Origin: Rhyacophila brunnea
Taxonomy: Eukaryota; Arthropoda; Insecta; Trichoptera; Rhyacophilidae
Reading direction: 5' to 3'
NCBI GenBank assembly: GCA_022495005.1
Contig: JAGYXB010001324.1
Coordinates: 1,922,001 to 1,986,000 of the forward strand
Length of the DNA: 64,000 bases
The notes under the pieces were generated by a model. It had not been told where the DNA came from and made no database searches. It saw only the letters and a list, made by a program, of their open reading frames with translations. This document shows, piece after piece, positions 1 to 8,835 of this stretch (positions are counted from its first letter, which is position 1; every line of letters starts with the position of its first letter). The translations under genes were made by a program, and so were the position numbers.

Positions 1-550
1 TGAAGATGTTTTTATACGTTTCAGCGTCGAAAAACACCTTTCTGATTCTGAAGTCGTCATTGGGATCGTGATAATAATTTCTAAAAGTTTGGTGACTTCA
101 GTAAATATCTCTTTTACATTATTCTCGTCCAATGACGCTAAGAGAGAAGCGGCGGATTTTACATCACTAGTGAGTTCGTCATGTCCATACAGAATTTGTA
201 ATTCTGTTCTTAATTTATTTTAAGTAGAAATGGATAATATTTAACCGCTATATCAAAATCTTTATCGGGAAATTTTTTTGAAAAATCTTTGAAAAATCTC
301 ACATCCACCAATCTTGCAGCGGTAAGATGGTCAGTATTCGAAAATCTATCGCTGACATGCACAACAATGACATCGCATGCTTCTTTCATCACGCGCTTCA
401 AATCACTAGCGGAAAAATTTCTTTTACATGTTAAATCAGCGTAGAGGTCTCCCAATTCATCCGTTTTCTCTCTTATTTTTAATATGGCTGCTTTAAAGTG
501 TGTTATAGCTAAGTTTGCTGAATTTGCTTTTTTGTCCTTCGAGTGGAAGA
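1..550 (-). pseudogene. hAT (ZMYM1-like) transposase, C-terminal part
   Basis: On the minus strand this encodes the end of a hAT transposase of the ZMYM1/DUF4371 type. The clearest sign is SESERCFSTLKRIKT near positions 5-55, the conserved start of the hAT C-terminal dimerisation domain. Upstream an open frame runs from about 550 to 210 and ends at a TAA. The dimerisation part continues in another frame, so at least one frameshift lies near 205-215. The protein runs off the left edge of the window. The N-terminal part of the same kind of protein lies at 6893-7654 on the same strand, separated by a 6.3-kb retrotransposon. Roughly 200 codons between the two parts are not visible. The dimerisation motif is solid; that both parts are one gene is inference from shared strand, order and family. 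Confidence 0.75.
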
Positions 551-1886
551 CGTGTTTCGCCTCGCTCCGCAAACTTTTTACGCCGTCATACCGCTTACTA
601 TCAATATCTTATTTCTGACCCTGCTTTCTACTGTTTTCGATCCCGTTTTCACGTTACTACCCGCGCCTGCCCCTGGACTTCAACCTGATACCCTTTTCGA
701 GTGCTTTTTCCCGGGAATTTCCCGGGATTTGTGACTATTTGTGACTTTCGTTTTAGTGCTCGTAATCCGCTCTTTGTGTACGAACCAGACGCTCAAACCA
801 GCTCAAATTCGCACAGTGAACTAACAACCGTCTGCTTAACATAGCAACGGTTTTCATATGTGAATAGTGAAAAACCACAGTGACTTTTCACGACTTCTTA
901 AGTGAATTGCTGTCACAAGTTGCATTAAATTGAACTTTGTACCCGCCGTCAGCTGCCATCGCAGCTACATCAAGATTCGATTAGCAAGAATTCTCCAATC
1001 AACACTGAAGACCAAAGTTAATCACCATCATCAGTCTTGTTAACGACCCAGCAGCGAACTGTCTTCTCGTAAACAGTTCTATTAAGCCCCCTCCGCTCTA
1101 AATCCACACTCCCAAATCCACGCCCATTTTTTAAATTTTTGGCGTCAGTCTCATTTCGACGGCCGTCCATAGCGGGCGGTCATTCTGCCCTACCCGCATC
1201 GATAATTTTTTGAATATAAATTCTTTACATAACTTAATTATACCTCTCCTCTTTTCCATATTATACCTACATCCAACACATATTGGACTTGTAATTTTTT
1301 CACGTTTTGTCCTTTTTGCATATTATACCTACATCCAACACATTTTGGACTTGTAATTTTTTCACGTTTTGTCCTTTTTGCATATTATACCTACATCCAA
1401 CACATTTTGGACTTGTAATTTTTTCACGTTTTGTCCTTTTTGCATATTATACCTACATCCAACACATTTTGGACTTGTAATTTTTTCACGTTTTTGTCTT
1501 TCTCCCTCTTCTCATTATTTTTACTTATACAGTACATACTTAAGCCAATTCCGCCAAAACATCGCATCTGTGGCCTGCTGTACCCCCCCTCGTGTCCCTG
1601 TCCAACTTTGGATAGGGACCATTTTTGGACCGCGGGCCCAACTTGACCTCCCCTGACCAAAAGTCAAGGGACCCCATTTGGACCCCGACCCTTCACTTGA
1701 GTACCCCTGGTAGTCAAGTAGGTATCCACTTGGCTACATAACCACTACTTCGCTTTGGCCGCCCATAAAAGTGTTTAAACACTATCACTTCTTAAACGCC
1801 ACACTACCGGCCGCGTAACGGACCAAATCCAATACAAACACCGCCCGTTTCTTTCTCTCTCACATCACGCGACGCCACGCGACTGC
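551..1886 (+). other. 5' UTR of element 1
   Basis: About 1.3 kb of leader without a plausible long ORF precedes ORF1. It is richer in C and pyrimidines than the genomic background and carries the 62-bp tandem repeat described separately. By analogy with other LINEs it should hold the internal promoter. I cannot place a transcription start. Confidence 0.6.
1256..1502 (+). repeat. 62-bp tandem repeat, about 4 copies, in the 5' UTR of element 1
   Basis: The phrase ttatacctacatccaacac starts at 1261, 1323, 1385 and 1447, an exact 62-base period. The copies are almost identical: the first has catattgg where later ones have cattttgg, and the last has an extra t in the cacgttttt run. Promoter monomers in tandem are known from LINE 5' UTRs such as mouse L1. 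A promoter role here is inference. Confidence 0.9.
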
Positions 1887-3425
1887 ATGCCCAACATGAT
1901 GCGTACTCCTCCCCAGGAGGGTCCTGATCCTCCCGATCCAAACAACTCCTCAACCCTCGCGGCATCCACCTCGGGGTCCACCGCATACGCCCCATCATCG
2001 GCCAGGACCAGCAAAACAAAACAACGTTCGCCTAAAACTCCAACCAAAAAAACAACAAAAAACACTTCTCCGAACTCAATCGAAGAACCTGAGGCAAAAA
2101 AATCAAAATCCAGAAACAACCACCAGCCGCCCCCCCCACAAGTAGATGAAGACTCTTCCTCCTCTGGCGAGGATTACGAAGTGGACGTCTCCCGAATAGA
2201 CCCGGACCAATATGAGGACATCTACACCGACGTTTCAACCTACCTTAATGAGGTCATTACGGCTTTCCGCGGCAAACAGGCAGGTGCCAAGGAACGCATA
2301 ACAAATGCCCTCCTGAATCTGTCTGAAGCCCATAGCCGACAAAATCTGGCCATGGCCAAACTGGAGCGGAAAGCAATCGTCCAAGAGGCTAGGATCCTGC
2401 ACCTCGAAGGACTGCTGAAGGACAGGACCTCCGGCCTAAACATCCAAAAAAAAGCCATCAAGGACCTACACGCCCAGTCCAAAATACTCAAAACCATCCA
2501 GCCACAAGCGGCCACAAACGTCATACCCACTGTAACCACTCCTGCAATGTCATGGGCCACAGCACTGGGAAGGAAAAGCCGCCCACCCGCGGCGAATGCA
2601 GCAACACTTGCTCCACCCTCCACCTCAACTTCCGCCAACCAGTTTCCGTCCCTACTTCCCCTCGCCCCCAGACCGGGAGTTCTCTTCTTCCCGACCGGTT
2701 CTGGGGAGAAGAAGTCGGATACCACGAAGGAAATACTCAAAAAGGCCTTCGACCCCAGGTCTCTTGGAGTACAAATTACGGGTATCCGTAACATAAGGAA
2801 CGGAGGTGTCATTGTTCACCCCCGTTCTGAAGTCGAGGCCAAGGCTCTCATGAAAGCCCTGGAGACCTCGGAGGCTGCCCTGCGAGCCGAACTCGCCGGG
2901 AAAAAACAGCCTCGCGTCATAATTTTCAACCTTCCATCGACCCTTACTGAATCACAACTCCGGGAAGCCATATTCACCTCCACCAGGGAACAGACCGGCC
3001 TGCCAGAAAAGGCATACAAAGACATCAGACTGAGCCACAAAGCCGGGCCAAGAACCGGCAGATGCCACTTCGTCGTCTTCGCCCCGGCGGCTATCTGGTC
3101 TGCCCTAATTGCAGAGGACAGACTCTACATGGGGTGGGAATCCTTCCCCCTTAGGGATTACGTTGGGGTAGTTAAGTGCAATATTTGCCACCTTTTTGGT
3201 CACATGGCCAAAGGATGTACGAGCAAAACTCCAACGTGCAGCCACTGTGCCATAACCGGCCATGACCGCGAGGACTGCCCCAACAAAGGAAACCCCCCCA
3301 AATGCGTAGCCTGTCACAAGCACAAGCAGCCGTCGGACCACTCCACCGGCAGTCTTGACTGCCCAGCAAGGCTCCACGCTGAACTGCGTGAGAGGGCCAT
3401 GGTGGACTACACTGCCACGCGATGA
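1887..3425 (+). CDS. ORF1 (gag-like nucleic-acid-binding protein) of element 1
   Basis: An intact 512-residue ORF1 protein, expected to bind element RNA in a ribonucleoprotein particle. The first 100 residues are rich in Pro, Ser, Thr and Lys. Residues about 110-200 are charged and heptad-like and may form a coiled coil. A conserved basic and hydrophobic region follows at about 290-420. Three zinc knuckles end the protein: C431-x2-C434-x4-H439-x4-C444, then C451-C464 of the same spacing, and a longer CVAC...H...C form starting at C473. This triple arrangement is usual in R1-clade and jockey-like ORF1 proteins. The stop TGA (3423-3425) overlaps the ORF2 start as ATGA. The ORF1 relic of element 2 aligns from the HPR motif to the C-terminus. 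The ATG at 1887 is the first in the open frame, with two more Met codons shortly after. Confidence 0.88.
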   Translation: MPNMMRTPPQEGPDPPDPNNSSTLAASTSGSTAYAPSSARTSKTKQRSPKTPTKKTTKNTSPNSIEEPEAKKSKSRNNHQPPPPQVDEDSSSSGEDYEVDVSRIDPDQYEDIYTDVSTYLNEVITAFRGKQAGAKERITNALLNLSEAHSRQNLAMAKLERKAIVQEARILHLEGLLKDRTSGLNIQKKAIKDLHAQSKILKTIQPQAATNVIPTVTTPAMSWATALGRKSRPPAANAATLAPPSTSTSANQFPSLLPLAPRPGVLFFPTGSGEKKSDTTKEILKKAFDPRSLGVQITGIRNIRNGGVIVHPRSEVEAKALMKALETSEAALRAELAGKKQPRVIIFNLPSTLTESQLREAIFTSTREQTGLPEKAYKDIRLSHKAGPRTGRCHFVVFAPAAIWSALIAEDRLYMGWESFPLRDYVGVVKCNICHLFGHMAKGCTSKTPTCSHCAITGHDREDCPNKGNPPKCVACHKHKQPSDHSTGSLDCPARLHAELRERAMVDYTATR

Positions 3426-6175
3426 TCTCCTTCGCTCAGTTGAACGTCAACCTGAGCGACGCCGGCTCGGCGGAGTTAATTGAGACTATGCGGGCCAAAG
3501 GCCTGTCTCTGGCGCTGGTACAGGAGCCGTACCACTGGGCCACTGAAAGGGGCCCAAAAGCCACTAAAAGGGGACTCGGGTGTGCGGGTCTTGTCGTCAG
3601 CGCCAGGGGTGCTGAGCCGAAGGCCTGCGTTTTCGCTCTTGACCCTCGCCTTGGCGTGCTGTCGCTCTCGCACCTGTCAACTGAGTTAGTCGCGTGTGCA
3701 GACATAAGCTTTCCCGGAGGAGGCAGCGTGGTGGTTATCTCCGCCTACTTCAGCTTTAAGAGTACAAAGGAACACGTGGCATCAGTGCTCGACGGCATCC
3801 TACGCGCAGTTGGTGGCAGGGATGTCATCATCTGTGCGGATGCGAACGCGCAATCCCCCCTCTGGGCGCCCGTGGATACCCCCCTGTGCGACGCGGACGT
3901 CATCGAGGAGTTGGTTCACCAGCACAACCTGGTCGTCCTCAACGACCCTAATAGCGTGCCGACTTTTGTGTCGCACGCAAACTCCGGAAGTACCCACATC
4001 GACATCACCCTGGCCACTGAGTCCGTCGCGAGACGTATCAGCGGCTGGAGAGTCCATGAGAGCGCTTCCATGAGTGATCACCGGTTGATCACTTTTGAGC
4101 TGGCTCCTGACTCCTCGCAAGATGGCGGCTCTGACGTTTCCCCAACCCCTCCCGCGCGATTTAGAACGCGCGACGGGAATTGGGAAAAGTTTGAAGAGGC
4201 GCTTTCCAAAAAGCTTGACAGGACATCCAGAACCCGATTTCCGGACCTACACTCGGCCGCCTCACGACTGACTGCAGACATCACCGGATCAGCCGAAGCT
4301 TCACTCGGACGCTGCAAGCCCAAACCACCAAGCCAGTCGCCGTGGTGGACGCAGCATGTTTCTCGCCTGCGTGATCTTTTCAGAAAAGCGCGTAAGGCCC
4401 ATCAACGTGCACGCCTGCGCAAGCAACCACCTGCCTCCATCGATCCCCTTGCAACCATGGCCAAATCCACTCGAACGGAATACAAGAAAGCGATCACTCA
4501 AGCCAAGAAAGACTACTGGCGTAATTTCGTCACCATTGAGGGAGGTTCGGACCCCTGGGGTCCTCCATATCGCGCACTGAGGCTGGGACTCAGACCGACG
4601 AGCCTCTTGTGCGGCATCGAGAAACCGGGTGGCGGATTCACCAGTACCGAGTCTGAAACGGCTGCGGTCCTACTCGAGGCCCTCATCCCCCTGGATGATG
4701 AATCCAGGGACGATGACGCCATGAGGATGGCCCGCTTTGAGGCTTCTCTTCCCATCGACACGGATCACTCATCGTTGCCTTCCGAACAGGAGATCAACCA
4801 CATCGTGCGTTCGTTGATTGCTGGCAAGGCCCCGGGCCCGGACTGCATTGACAATTTACTTGTCAAACGCACATGGGCCATCGCCGCGCCAGAGATTACA
4901 GCCCTCTTCAGTGACTGCATCAGAAGCGGCACGTTCCCCGACTGCTGGAAGAGGGGCTTACTTAAGGTAATCCCCAAAACTGGCAGCCGAGAACCGTCTA
5001 GCCCCAAAGCCTACCGCCCTCTAACACTTCTGCCCGCTCTGGGCAAAGTGCTGGAGAAGCTACTGTGCCACAGGATTGAAGCCCACCTGGAGACACACTC
5101 GCCGCTTTCCGATAAGCAATTTGGATTCAGAAGAGGCAAATCAACAGTCGACGCCATTAGGAACGTGATTGCCATTGCTGAAAATTCTCGCCGTAAATAC
5201 GTCCTAGGAGTTTTCCTGGACATTGCAGGTGCGTTTGATAGTGCGTCCTGGCCTCTTATACTTCGAAAGCTCCGGCTGAAGAGACTACCAGGAAATTTGT
5301 TCGCGTCAATTCAAAGTTATTTCACGAATAGATCGATCGAGTTTCGTGTTGGATCAACAACAATAGAGAGGAAAACCAGCATGGGATGTCCCCAGGGCTC
5401 AGTCCTCGGGCCCCTTCTCTGGAACGTACTCTTCGACGATCTCCTTAGAATTCCGCTTCCAACCGACTGTACTGTCATTGCCTACGCAGACGATGCGCTG
5501 CTGCTGGTCGAGGCCGACAGCAGGGCGAAGATTGAGAGCACCGTTGGCGAAGCTTTAGCATCAATTGAGGCTTGGGGTAGATTAACTAGACTATCATTCG
5601 CACCTTCCAAGACAGAAGCCATTGTCCTTAAAGGACCGAGACGACTTAGCTGTTCGAGACTACCCACAGTCCGATTCGGTGACACGAGAGTGAAAGTGTC
5701 GAAGATCGTCACCTATCTAGGCGTCAAAATGGACACAATGTTAAATTTCCTACACCATGCCGAAACCCAAGTCCACAAGGCTGGGGTGGCCTTCCAGAGG
5801 ATCGGCCGCATGGCTGGTGAAGGATGGGGCTTAAAAGTAAGGGCGCTCAAGATCGCCTACGGCGCCATTTTTATGGGAATAGCGGCTTATGGCGCCAGTG
5901 CCTGGTGCCCGCGCATTCCCAAGAGTGTCAAACTTAGAATCTCTCTTTTAAGAGGACAGCGCAGCGCGCTCCTGTCCATTACCAAGGCCTACCGTACGAC
6001 ATCAACCGACGCGCTCCCGGTCCTGGCCGGTATTCTCCCACTTGACCTGCACATTCAGGTCAGCGGCGCTTCAGTGTTGCTCCTCAAAGGTGAGGAGGCC
6101 GACGTTGGTGATTTTCATCTCGTCCCCCCCTCGACGAGCCGGCGAAGGATTAGCACTACTGAAGCGCAAAATTAG
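3422..6175 (+). CDS. ORF2 of element 1: endonuclease-reverse transcriptase
   Basis: The catalytic polyprotein of element 1; 917 residues are open before a frameshift cuts off the tail. The N-terminal 225 residues are an APE-type endonuclease with QLNVN, VQEPY, SAYF, DANAQSPLW, HIDITL and the terminal SDHRLITF. The reverse transcriptase follows, with KAPGPD, AYRPLTLLP, QFGFRRGKST, VFLDIAGAFD, GCPQGSVLGPLLW (G655 onward) and YADD at residues 688-691, so all catalytic aspartates are present. The ATG at 3422 is chosen because it overlaps the ORF1 stop as ATGA, the same arrangement as in element 2, which suggests translation by reinitiation. The open frame ends at a TAG at 6173-6175, reached only because of a frameshift a few codons earlier; the genuine C-terminus lies in the next frame. 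Confidence 0.88.
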   Translation: MISFAQLNVNLSDAGSAELIETMRAKGLSLALVQEPYHWATERGPKATKRGLGCAGLVVSARGAEPKACVFALDPRLGVLSLSHLSTELVACADISFPGGGSVVVISAYFSFKSTKEHVASVLDGILRAVGGRDVIICADANAQSPLWAPVDTPLCDADVIEELVHQHNLVVLNDPNSVPTFVSHANSGSTHIDITLATESVARRISGWRVHESASMSDHRLITFELAPDSSQDGGSDVSPTPPARFRTRDGNWEKFEEALSKKLDRTSRTRFPDLHSAASRLTADITGSAEASLGRCKPKPPSQSPWWTQHVSRLRDLFRKARKAHQRARLRKQPPASIDPLATMAKSTRTEYKKAITQAKKDYWRNFVTIEGGSDPWGPPYRALRLGLRPTSLLCGIEKPGGGFTSTESETAAVLLEALIPLDDESRDDDAMRMARFEASLPIDTDHSSLPSEQEINHIVRSLIAGKAPGPDCIDNLLVKRTWAIAAPEITALFSDCIRSGTFPDCWKRGLLKVIPKTGSREPSSPKAYRPLTLLPALGKVLEKLLCHRIEAHLETHSPLSDKQFGFRRGKSTVDAIRNVIAIAENSRRKYVLGVFLDIAGAFDSASWPLILRKLRLKRLPGNLFASIQSYFTNRSIEFRVGSTTIERKTSMGCPQGSVLGPLLWNVLFDDLLRIPLPTDCTVIAYADDALLLVEADSRAKIESTVGEALASIEAWGRLTRLSFAPSKTEAIVLKGPRRLSCSRLPTVRFGDTRVKVSKIVTYLGVKMDTMLNFLHHAETQVHKAGVAFQRIGRMAGEGWGLKVRALKIAYGAIFMGIAAYGASAWCPRIPKSVKLRISLLRGQRSALLSITKAYRTTSTDALPVLAGILPLDLHIQVSGASVLLLKGEEADVGDFHLVPPSTSRRRISTTEAQN

Positions 6176-6581
6176 ACTCATGTCGCTAGATGCGGCCATT
6201 AAGACCTGGCAGCGAAAGTGGGACGAATCCACCAAGGGCCGGCACACATACAGCTTTTTTCCAGACATTCAGTGGCGAATGGAGATAACCAAGTATTTGA
6301 CTCCAGACCATTACACCAGTCAATTTGTGACTGGTCATGGTGGTTTCGCTGGCAGGCTCTTTGAGCTTGGACTTGTAAGCCATCCGACATGTCCATGCGG
6401 ATGGGAGGTACAGGATGCCAATCACATCCTATGGGAGTGTCTGAGTATGTGCTCCGAACGGGAGGAAATGCTCAGGTCGGTCCAACCAGCTGTTGGACCC
6501 ATCGGCCCGTCCGACCTGGTTGCTACTAAGGCCAACTATCTTGCATTCAAAAAAATTTGCGGCGTCTTACTACGGGCGTGA
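6156..6581 (+). pseudogene. C-terminal part of ORF2 of element 1, displaced by a frameshift
   Basis: Continues ORF2 in another frame. The break falls at about 6150-6165. The sequence includes KGRHTYSFFPD, QFVTGHGGF and the zinc-type motif CPCGWEVQDANHILWEC, and ends at TGA 6579-6581. The homologous tail of element 2 (8836-9792) is one continuous frame with RT, with KGRHTYRFFPD and CTCGHDHQDVEHILWDC, which shows that the break in element 1 is a mutation. This is the only coding lesion I see in element 1. Confidence 0.85.
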
Positions 6582-6887
6582 AGATCTCTTCACATAAATT
6601 TTGCTGCCTGTATGATTAGCTTCGTTCTTTGTTATATTAAAATAGTAGCTTCTTTTTCTTTAAAGTAAATTCCATGTGCTTTTTCTCTCCCTGGCACTTT
6701 GCATTAGAGTAAACTCAGTAAACTCAGTCAGAGCTCACTTTGAGCGTAGCAACCTAAGTCTTGGGCATCTTCTCCCAGGACACTCCCAGGCCAATTTTTA
6801 GATGCTTCACATCACCAATTGATGGGTCCCGTGATACTCTCGATTAAGACCGAGGGTGGTACGGGGCGGGTTTTGGTGGAGGGAATT
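6582..6887 (+). other. 3' UTR of element 1
   Basis: About 300 bases after the ORF2 stop with no ORF. It ends in a G-rich stretch (gtggtacggggcgggttttg) before hAT codons resume. Element 2 ends with a comparable G-rich run (gggtggtggtgggca on the minus strand). No poly-A or short tandem tail is seen. Confidence 0.5.
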
Positions 6888-6892
6888 TAACT

Positions 6893-7654
6893 TCAATGTG
6901 CTTTACAAGAAACATCGGTTGTTTCATCCGCTTGGATTGAAACAAAATTCGTGGTAGATATCTCCTCTTTGAGGAGTTCTCTATATAAATCGTACATGCA
7001 GTCCAAAAGCTCATTTTGAATTGTTTTTGAAGTCCCTTTAAATGACGGCGAATTTTCGTAATAGTTTTTTAATATTACATCATCTTCACATAGTAACTGG
7101 AACACTGAGCGAAACACTCCCGGCTTCAAGGATTCGGAAGTCTCATCGCGGCCACGGATTCCAATTTCGCACGAACCACAAAGTCTTAACACAGAAATTA
7201 TTTTTGAAAGTACATATCTATTTTTGTCAACTTCTTGATTATGGCGTTGAATATTACGCCTATATACACTGTCTAATTTTTCAACAATGTTTGATTTACC
7301 AAAAAGTTTTAATGTCACAGCATTTTTCATGTGAGACGACGAAGTTTCGTGTGAAGTTAGCCTCTCTGATAAATGTTTTAAATCTGAATAACCAGATTGA
7401 GCCCAAACAGTTTCACCACCAAAAATTAAACAGGGAAAACAAAATAGTCTTTTTAAGGATACACTTGCAGTCAACCACGTTTTTTTAGTAAACCATTCCG
7501 ATTTAAATGTCAATTTTTTTTTTGGTTTCACTAGTTCATTCACAATAACTAAATCACTAGGTTGGTGAGCTCCTAATCGTTTCACTTCTAGTTTATCTTC
7601 AAATGTCAATGTACTGAACTTATATTTCAATAAATAATCCACCTCATTCATCAT
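6893..7654 (-). pseudogene. hAT (ZMYM1-like) transposase, N-terminal part
   Basis: Minus-strand open frame of 253 residues starting at a genuine ATG (7654). It holds a TTF-type zinc-finger region (WFTKKTWL...LFCFPCLIFGG, then SHMKNA) followed by the start of the DUF4371 domain, ending in VSIQADETTDVSCK, which in this family leads into the catalytic core. The frame stops two codons later at a TGA created at the junction with element 1. The protein is therefore truncated by the retrotransposon; its C-terminal part is at 1-550. The upstream sequence to 8376 is the 5' non-coding end of the transposon. Family assignment is confident from the TTF and ETTD motifs. No activity is expected. Confidence 0.82.
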
Positions 7655-8376
7655 AGTACCTACGTAATATTATTTATCAAAATTATTTTAGTAACGTGAG
7701 ATGAAAACTATCTACAAATTTCAAAAATCAAATCTTAATCAAACTTCACAATACTAATAGAGAGTATGTATTAACAATTATAATTTAAAACTTATTTAAA
7801 TAGATGGATGACCGTTAATCACTGACGTCTGACTGGCAAACTAAAACAACTTGTGACAGGATATGCGCCGACCAACAAGATATTATAATAATAATAATAT
7901 GTACGTCAACTTTTACCTAGGTACTAACATTTTTTATGTAGGAGTGGGTATTTCTAGTGGCGACCCCTAGCCAGCACCAATACATGTACAGCTAAACGTG
8001 CATATGACGTGCTTGATGCTCTACACAGTCTCATAATTGCATTGCTTGCATAAATATTTGTTTTGATTTGACGGGGTCCATTCCAGACGGTCCCGGCTAC
8101 AAGGGAACTCGGAAAGTTCTCAGAACTGTGACCCGACATTATCGTTGTACGTACCTGCTACGTAGATAGACTGAAGCATTAACAGGGTTGCGCCACGAAA
8201 CAAGAATTAGGGATGGGTAAACAGTGCAAATAAAATATATACTTAATTAATTTATACAAAATCAATGTATTATGGTAGGAACGTATAACATGAATATCAA
8301 TTGAATATTGATTATAGAATGACGATGAGGGGACCGGGGTCTGTCCCCTAGGTACCCAAAAGAAGAGCCGCCCCTG
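7655..8376 (-). mobile_element. 5' non-coding end and terminal inverted repeat of the hAT transposon
   Basis: Between the transposase start and 8376 I see no coding sequence. Read on the minus strand, the segment begins CAGGGGCGGCTCTTC (8376 downward), a typical hAT terminus (CAG plus G-rich). The bases just outside, 8377-8384 (gttatgca), would be one copy of the 8-bp target duplication. The other end lies left of the window, so this cannot be verified here. Confidence 0.55.
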
Positions 8377-8379
8377 GTT

Positions 8380-8617
8380 ATGCAGTATCTCTTATAATGA
8401 CGTCAAACGAAAAGTTAATAGAAGAATTACCATGGCAAAAATATTCTACTACAGTTTACAAACACACTTCAGATCAAGACTCATAATATTATATTCTGAG
8501 TCATATGCAAGGAAGGCACAACCACAAAGAACTTTTATTATCTCACATGTCAAAGTAGAGAGACTCCGTTGGGTAGGACATGTCTTAAGGGTGGAAGACA
8601 CGCAACTGATGTTAAAG
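8380..8617 (+). pseudogene. C-terminal tail of an older LINE (LINE-A), left half
   Basis: Plus-strand codons include DVKRKVNRRITMAK, FYYSLQTHFRSRL and RLRWVGHVLRVED, the post-RT tail typical of many arthropod LINEs (RMANKCYYGL-type and RLRW-GHV motifs). About 70 codons seem to be missing between the second and third motif. The reading frame stops being LINE-A at 8617, where element 2 begins, and resumes in the same frame at 12663. The left edge touches the hAT terminus at 8376, so the hAT probably also landed in this LINE. Confidence 0.7.
8612..8617. repeat. Target-site duplication of element 2, left copy
   Basis: TTAAAG here and again at 12657-12662. Joining the flanks across one copy restores a continuous LINE-A reading frame, so it is very probably the true duplication. 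Confidence 0.75.
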
Positions 8618-8835
8618 TGCCCACCACCACCCGTCATATATGCACAACCGTGGATATGCACGGCCGCTTTCTATGACGCTTTAAACGTGTCTGAAAGAAG
8701 TGATTTTAAGTGCTCATTCCGTCCCGAGACGGAGCCGCACTGGACTGATGCTGCAACCATGCACCGTAGTGCTTAAAGAAGAAAGTTAAGAAAGAAAATT
8801 TTTGTTTTTTGGACTGGCTCTGCTGTCCGCTGACG

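Larger units (their letters stand above)
551..6887 (+). mobile_element. R1-clade-like non-LTR retrotransposon, near full length (element 1)
   Basis: A two-ORF LINE: long 5' UTR with tandem monomers, ORF1 with three zinc knuckles (1887-3425), and ORF2 with an apurinic-type endonuclease, reverse transcriptase and a C-terminal cysteine-histidine motif (3422-6581, one frameshift). Endonuclease at the N-terminus of ORF2, three ORF1 knuckles and the tail C-x-C...H...C fit the R1 clade of established LINE families. The outer limits are estimates: the left one is where hAT coding similarity stops, the right one is just before the hAT codons resume near 6890. I found no clean target-site duplication and no poly-A tail. 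The element sits in the hAT transposase gene, so it is not restricted to rDNA or telomeric repeats as some R1-clade families are. Confidence 0.85.

Noticed and set aside
543..734. 63-codon open frame at the start of element 1
   Set aside because: It lies across the hAT-LINE junction and in the 5' UTR, with no conserved motif.
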